Below, in pieces: positions 58,116-64,000 of a stretch of 64,000 nucleotides of DNA. A program made the position numbers and the translations under genes. The notes beneath the pieces were generated by a model. It was not told where the DNA came from and did no database searches. It saw only the letters and a list, made by a program, of their open reading frames with translations. Source of the DNA: Mucor racemosus (taxonomy: Eukaryota > Mucoromycota > Mucoromycetes > Mucorales > Mucoraceae); the NCBI GenBank assembly GCA_027405735.1, contig JAPEHQ010000013.1, positions 930,001 through 994,000 on the forward strand, read 5' to 3'. How positions within the stretch are numbered: position 1 is the first letter of the stretch; each line of letters begins with the position of its first letter.

Positions 58116-60206
58116 ATTACCTCTAGCGCATTAGTTATCAAGTAAGACTATATTATTATCAAATAAACTACCACACCATATTAACATGTATAAAAAAAGT
58201 TTACAGTAATAAGCTTGAATCAAGTGGGTACAGCATCATTAATCCTTGAAGAAGCTCACAAGTATTATAAAATCTCTTATTTTTAAGACTTACAAGGCTT
58301 ATAAGCGGAATATTAATTTCAAAAATTATTCTTGTCCCAGATCATCAATTTTGGCATTTTTTAAATTTTTTTTTCTGATTTTGCAAATCTAGAGTTAATT
58401 ATGCTACCAATTATAAAAACAAAAAAATATACACATGTACTGAATTTAGCGCTCTATTTGCTCAATAAAAAATAACAAACATTTTTATTGCAAAATACTA
58501 CATGAAAATCCCTTAACCAAAAAACCGTTTTTGGGCCAAAAGTGCAAAGTTTCATTACTTAACATTTAATATTAAGCTTTTATAAAATGCGTATTAGCTA
58601 TGGCTACAATTTTCTCTCACAATGTAGTATATTTAAACGTTGATTTTGGTATCAAAATTTGATTTTTCTATTTTTTGATCAAAATCATGAGTGTTGGTAA
58701 GGGTAAAATGAGCCCCGAAAATGTCCGCTACAAAGTCTGAGTTTTCAGACAGTACGTGGTTAAATATAATAAAAGTAAAAAAAAAACGCTTTTTTATTTA
58801 AAACTTAGATATACGATAGTATAAGAGACTTAGCAGCCGTTCAATCTTGCTATGCTCAATTACGGCGTCGTTCTACGAGCTCGCTCTTGCAATTTTTTAT
58901 TGAATGTATGATATGATAGACGGTTTTTCTGATAAAAAAGATGTATGTTTCTATGATAACAGATGCTGCCTCTTTTGTTTATTGGTTTATAGGTTGATGC
59001 GCTGTAATGCTGTTTTTACATTGGCTGAAATGAGCAATTTAGCAGGGTTTTAATTGAGCTAAATAATGTAAAGCCTTTAAAATTCTTTTCTACGTGTGTT
59101 GTTTCTTTCTTTTTGTTGTTTTCATATTTCAAGGATATATTTACCGTTTGATAAGGCATATCAGACTATCAAGCTGGCATTCTTTTCTTTTATTTGAATA
59201 CGCATCATGCTAACATAAGGGACTAATGTTTTTAATATTGGTAGCAGTCTATATTATTATAGACTGATATTATTTTCATTTAACCGCATTCTAAGATCAA
59301 ATATCATTATTTACTGCTGTATTATTGGACGTATTTCTTCATTACCAAATCAAATCGAAGGCTATAATATTTATATCTATTCAATAAAAAGCTAAAACTG
59401 GCTACAAACTCACGAAATGTTCCAGAAAAATGACAAATTTTCAAATGATGTAGAAACAAAAAAAAAGAATAATCTGATGTCTTGCCTAATAACCATAGTT
59501 TTAATTGTAGCTATGTTGGAAAACAAATATTTTTACAGCTGACAATCGTAAACTAAAATAATAAGTTTAAAGAAGGTTAATTTGTTTAAATTTTATGTGC
59601 GATAATGTAACATATATAATCTTAGATTTGTTTTGCATATAAATTTAAGCAGTAAGTGTTATTTAAGTTTATGCTCGAGCAAAAACCATTGTTGCTGTAA
59701 GCATTATTACAGCTATAAACATATATACAAATGATGTTAATCGTAAATATATTAGCTCTTGCATGATAATATTGTTTTACATCAACAACTTATTGAATTG
59801 TATTGTCTATAATCTATGTTAATAACAACAAATGTAATTCAAAGCCCAATTCCAGTAAAAAATGCAATGTAATTTTGAGAACGGCACGATGCTCATGTAC
59901 AAGCCAATTTGTGCCCATGCGATCAGCTCATTATGCTCATGGTCAGTGTTGCATCCACAGATATGGGGGCATTCCTTGGTTAAGATTACGACACAGTTTG
60001 ATATGTTAAGTTCTACATTGCTGTGTATTATGTTATGAAGCTCCGTTTATACAGGAATGTGGAACTAGTGTGTGTCACCTAGACTTGATTGGATATATGT
60101 ATATATATAAATAGACTCATTTAAACAGGTCATATAATTAGAGAATGTAAATATAAAAGATGATGTTTCGACCTTATAATAAAGGTCTTTAGTTTTAGTG
60201 TGCTCT

Positions 60207-60932
60207 GCAGTGGAATTACATACTAAAAACGCTTGATAAAATAAAAACAACCTAAATTTCAAGTGTCGCTCATAAAATATGATGCCACTTGAAATGTGAA
60301 CAACGATAATAAACAAACGCTTCAATTGAACACAATAACAAACGCATGCTAAAAATATGAAATACCCTTTTTGAACCATACATGTCGTGTAGATGATAGC
60401 ACCCTTGATCACGGCGCAATCAATTACACAAATGACATATATATCAAAACAGGATTCTATCCAAATCAATAATGTTAATAAACAAAGATATCAATTTAGT
60501 CAACTACTCATCTATATCGTAGTTGCACTATCAATATAAATAAGATTCAAGCATATAAAAACTACCCCTTAAAAATCAAGGTTACATAAAATAGATATAA
60601 CAGAAATAAACAAAAACAACCATTTCCCAAAAGGTCGATATTGTCACACTTGACATACAATCCCTTATGGTCAATGCTCTATACAATTTACCCCTTAAAA
60701 TATCAAATCAATAACAATGTACTCAAAACTGGAAGATTACTAAATATACATCCATTCAAGTCTGATGGTATCCAAGTTCTTCAAATCACTATAAATACCC
60801 TCATACTTTTCAATTATTTTAACTCTTCAGAAATCTTTTGTAATAAAAACTTTAGCTGATTATAATTGTATTTCTACTGCTTTTATTTTTATATTTTTTT
60901 TATTTTAGTAAATTAACATCGTAATTTACTGC
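60207..60932. mobile_element. Terminal-inverted-repeat DNA element inside the family-2 LTR
   Basis: 726 bp from GCAGTGGAATTAC to GTAATTTACTGC (inverted ends, one mismatch), flanked by TGCTCT on both sides (6 bp exact, offset by one base on the right). Comparison with the intact LTR at 34392 confirms the insertion. Near its left end ATTTCAAGTG and CACTTGAAAT form a subterminal inverted pair. No coding sequence; superfamily unresolved (hAT-like by CAGTG ends). Confidence 0.75.
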
Positions 60933-61013
60933 ATGCTCTTTCATTTTATAACAGTTTTCCTTTATTTTTATTAAATGATTTATTACATATTTTAGCTTTG
61001 AGATTGATATAAT

Positions 61014-61248
61014 TGAGAGTTTATGGATACATACAATCTTATTTATAGAAAGAATAATAATAAAGACTAGTAGCAACATTTATCATGGAGAACGTAGGCT
61101 TTATTACTAGAAAAACTAATGGTAAAAGAAAGAACCAAGAGTTTCTAGGTCTTGGTTTAAAAGACTATTTATAAGAATTACATTTCAATGTGAGTTAGAA
61201 ATGGAATTGGCTTCAAAATTGGCTGTTTAATATCCTCGAAAACCGACA
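61014..61248 (+). mobile_element. Family-4 solo LTR inside the family-2 LTR
   Basis: 235 bp with TG...CA ends (TGAGAGTTTATGG...CCGACA) and a perfect 5-bp duplication ATAAT (61009-61013, 61249-61253). The intact LTR at 38690 reads GATATAATCTCC without it. No other copy in this window. Confidence 0.82.
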
Positions 61249-61550
61249 ATAATCTCCTGGCGTAACAGTCAGATTTTATTATTATGCACAAATAGGGATT
61301 AATGATATGCTTATGGGCAATTCTACTATTATTTACATATGGGATTAATGTCATGCACATGGACAGAATCTATAATTCTGCACATACAGGCTTAGCGTTG
61401 TGCTCGTGTGCAGTTTCTTTTGTTGTGCCCACGTGCATCTTGTTATCTTTTTAGCCATATTCAGTGGGCACAACAGCTCGGACAGGATATAGTGTGCAGC
61501 CCACCTAGGCACAACGAAATTATCTTGTGCAGCACAGGTCGGTCGTAGTG

Positions 61551-63545
61551 ATGGATCCATATTTGGCGAGAACTGGTGAGCTCATTACTAACTTTAGTGG
61601 GTGTGAACAGTAGGTAATCAACTTTTTGTTCAAATTTACCGAATGCACAATGATTTATGCAAGCTGATTGTTTTACCAAAACTAATAATAAGAGTTAGAA
61701 AAGAGTAAAAGATGTAGTTTTATTCAATGTAGAGAATGAGTTTATATATAGAAGATATTATCAAGTGATACAACAGCTATTAATAGTGTAACAATAACAA
61801 TATCCTGATAATACGACTACTGTAGCGCTATATCTAGATTCTGATATAACCCTGATATTGGATATACTTGGAGTATCTTTACCCATACCTATACTCATGT
61901 AGAGCGGCAGCTTACTTCGATTATTATTTATAAGATCGTATTTTTAATTGTTTTCATTAAAAGGGCGCAGTAAAGTATAGGTATACTTTGGTATTAATTC
62001 TCTCGACACGCAGTAGATTGTGGAAGTTGGGCTTTGAGATCAACTCGTTCAACATGTGTACCTACCCTCATGTAAAGTTGAAAGTTCATAGGATTGAAAT
62101 TCATTGAGATGAGGCTTTGTTATCGGGTTTTACGGCTATACGAAAGTATGTTTCAAATGGAGTTTAAATGAATTTCTAATGTTTTTGCTTAATATTCAGT
62201 TGAATCACGTAAAATCTTCCAAGAAGATGTACCTTAGCTTTATAGGCCATTAATATCTCTTGGGAAATAGAAATATTAACTCTAGAATATTGGTGAACTG
62301 ACCAAATATTGACCAAAATTGACCAAAATTGACCAAGGTTTACCTAAAATTAATTATAAAAAAATGAGCACAAAAATTAATACTTTAATTTTTTATATCC
62401 ACAAGATAGATCCAACTCTAAGCTACTTTGCATTTTTTATTTCAGCGAAAAATATTGGTTTTTCGTCGATATAATCAAAATAATAGGTCATATTACGGCT
62501 TAACCCTATAGTAACTGGATTTCAAAATTGATCCGACAAATCAATCAGAAAATGATCAAAAAACAAAATTGCTTAATGGCTCATGAACTGCGAAGTAAGT
62601 TAAAATAGCTTATTAAATAATTTTTGTACAGTTTTAAATTCTGCATCCAGTTAAACAAAATTCAAACAAATGTGTCGCATTAAATTTTGCACAAAATGTC
62701 ATTGAAATTTTGAATGTTTTCTGAATATACACATGATTTCTTATAAACATGCTTCAAAATAGATTTTGGAAACAATGGGCAACAAAATCATCTATCGATC
62801 GAGTCATTGATGAACCTTCTAGCTGCATTTGTCGTAGAGAAAACAAAAATTTTGTCAATTTTTTTTTCAAATTCTGAATTTGGGATGAGGGTATACAAGG
62901 AAAAATTGGGAGGTAGAAGCGAAGGAATCTTTTTGCACACATTTTTGAGGATATTTCCACGAAAAATCAATTTTTTTGAAATTGAATCCGAGAGAGCTTA
63001 ACGAGCTTAATGACATGAATCTAAAAAAAATGCTGTTCAATTTAACCAATATTTTGGAATTTACTGCAAAAATGTCAAAAAAATGAAAAAAAAAAATAAA
63101 AGTGCTCAGAATTTTTTTATATTCAAATATGTTATAGAGCACGTTAAAACAAGTAAGTTTTATTATTAAAAAGTGTTAGTATAGCTTAATGTTTTCTAGA
63201 GATATGAAGCCTCAAAGTTTTCAATCCATTAGCAGTGAAATACGCGTAAAAAATCTGAAACCTTAGCACTGAAAAATTAATACCAACTGTAAAAAATAGG
63301 ATATTTCCGGATACTTGTTTTTGGATTAAAGGTGAACATCTCAGGTACATTGGCATATAATTTTACCTTGGTATTATTTAGTGAAAAAAAAAATAGAACA
63401 GGAGTGAAAATTGCGACTTAGTTTTCGAGGGAGAAGCAGTGAATTTTACGTGTTTTTGAGTCTTTAGTGAGATGTAAAATAAATTTAGGAACATGCATTA
63501 TAATGCGACCAATTCATATCTGTTAAGCAGTGTCTAAGGTGGCAG
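61551..63545 (-). repeat. R1 repeat, copy e, proximal part
   Basis: Continuation of copy e after family A, running to the 5' R1 blocks at 62820-63540 (TTTTTTTTCAAATTCTGAAT, AAGTTTTCAATCC, TACGCGTAAAAAATC). It contains a family-3 LTR (61669-61851). The CAAAATTGACC phrase is locally triplicated at about 62303-62335. Confidence 0.75.
61669..61851 (+). mobile_element. Family-3 LTR, internally deleted
   Basis: 183 bp starting TGTTTTACC with a perfect 5-bp duplication CTGAT (61664-61668, 61852-61856). R1 copies at 33265 and 42985 show the empty CAGTATCAGCTT site. Compared with 45537-46041 the middle is missing. Confidence 0.75.
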
Positions 63546-63628
63546 AAGCAACTTGAAATGCTATGATAGTCTTTATAATGGATAGTCCTTTTAATGAAAA
63601 CAAAATACATCTCTTATTGTTTGAATTA

Positions 63629-63800
63629 GTATTGGAGTCGAGTCGAGTCGTGTTTCATTCGAGCCTACAAGCCAACTCGAGATTGCATAAACAAAGCTCG
63701 CAAGCCTCGAGTCGAGTCGAGTCGAGCTGCTAATCGAGCTGTTCGAGTTGTCGAGTTTTTCTCGAATTCTCGAGTTTTGTTCAAGCTTTCCTCGAGCTCT
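63629..63800. repeat. CGAGT/ACTCG word island
   Basis: About 170 bp made largely of GAGTCGAGTCGAGTC-type runs and CTCGAG/TCGAGTT words on both strands. It resembles the AAGCTCG and GCTTG islands in style but uses a different word, and may be the subterminal region of another non-autonomous element. No boundary visible. Confidence 0.55.
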
Positions 63801-64000
63801 CGAGTTTCAGGAGACTGAAAAACTCAACGCTACCTGCGATTCACATTGGAACTGGTTCTGGTCAATCTATTCCCATCAAAACCTCCTACAACTGGTCTTC
63901 CAACTTATGAAATCAAGATTTAACTATCGAATGTTATACCCTATATCCGCGCTCCTAAAACATATAAATACCTGATCTTTATACTCATCCTTTTTTAATT
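63801..64000. other. Window end, nothing recognised
   Basis: AT-rich sequence with no gene or repeat assigned. Confidence 0.4.

Larger units (their letters stand above)
59947..61267 (+). mobile_element. Family-2 LTR in family A copy 3, itself interrupted twice
   Basis: TGTTGC...GTAACA termini with a perfect 5-bp duplication GTCAG (59942-59946 and 61268-61272). The empty site CATGGTCAGG is preserved at 37488 in family A copy 2. Without the two inner insertions the LTR is about 360 bp, like 34122-34477. Confidence 0.88.
56077..61550 (+). mobile_element. Family A (CACTA-like) copy 3, both ends preserved
   Basis: Ends are inverted: left CACTACGGCTGAACTATGCT, right GGTCGGTCGTAGTG (reverse complement CACTACGACCGACC). 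ATGG flanks both sides and R1 sequence continues across the site, so the boundaries are secure. Subterminal zones at both ends are rich in TGGGCA/GTGCACA words. CACTA ends plus subterminal repeats fit the CACTA (EnSpm) superfamily, although the duplication reads as 4 bp rather than 3. Removing later insertions leaves about 3.65 kb. No transposase is recognisable. It carries a WD40-like captured fragment. Confidence 0.75.

Overview
The window looks like nuclear DNA of a filamentous fungus, most likely an early-diverging Mucoromycota (Mucorales-type) species. The reasons are short GT-AG introns of about 50-70 nt, CT-rich leaders before start codons, conserved eukaryotic genes, and AT-rich intergenic DNA full of decayed transposons. 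No prokaryotic operon, tRNA, rRNA or CRISPR array was seen. Start sites and splice junctions were placed by eye from reading frame and splice consensus.

There are four genic islands. Island 1 (1-8.1 kb): tail of a class II glutamine amidotransferase, an Anp1/Mnn9-type Golgi mannosyltransferase, an unrecognised 393-aa protein, NAD-dependent glycerol-3-phosphate dehydrogenase, and an eIF4B-like translation factor. Island 2 (19.7-25.4 kb): a heat-shock-factor-type regulator, a doubtful small gene, a COPI-associated (TVP15-like) membrane protein, and PEX11. Island 3 (26.2-30.9 kb): a DDE transposase remnant, a doubly broken C2H2 zinc-finger gene, and a MARVEL-like four-span membrane protein. Island 4 (48.2-54.7 kb): CSN2 and VTA1 tail to tail, a leucine-rich-repeat protein with PP1-docking motifs, and a CsbD-like gene with an in-frame stop.

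Between them lie three repeat tracts (9.9-17.7, 31.4-47.8 and 55.6-64 kb). Two large repeat families dominate. R1 is a non-coding repeat of more than 2 kb with several copies in both orientations. Family A is a CACTA-like element of about 3.6 kb carrying a decayed piece that resembles a WD40 blade of dynein intermediate chain. Into these have jumped several solo-LTR families, a 5'-truncated LINE with an exact 10-bp target duplication, a hAT-like MITE with an exact 8-bp duplication, CACTA-type hairpin MITEs, and unclassified insertions. The stack at 55.6-63.5 kb is nested four deep, and its order can be read because empty sites occur elsewhere in the window.

A separate oddity is a degenerate 21-bp minisatellite of about 2 kb (39.6-41.6 kb), bordered by a 90-bp tandem repeat and a stray copy of the same 90-bp unit. 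The host genes are housekeeping or membrane-traffic functions with no common pathway. The mobile-element stratigraphy is the most distinctive part of the window.
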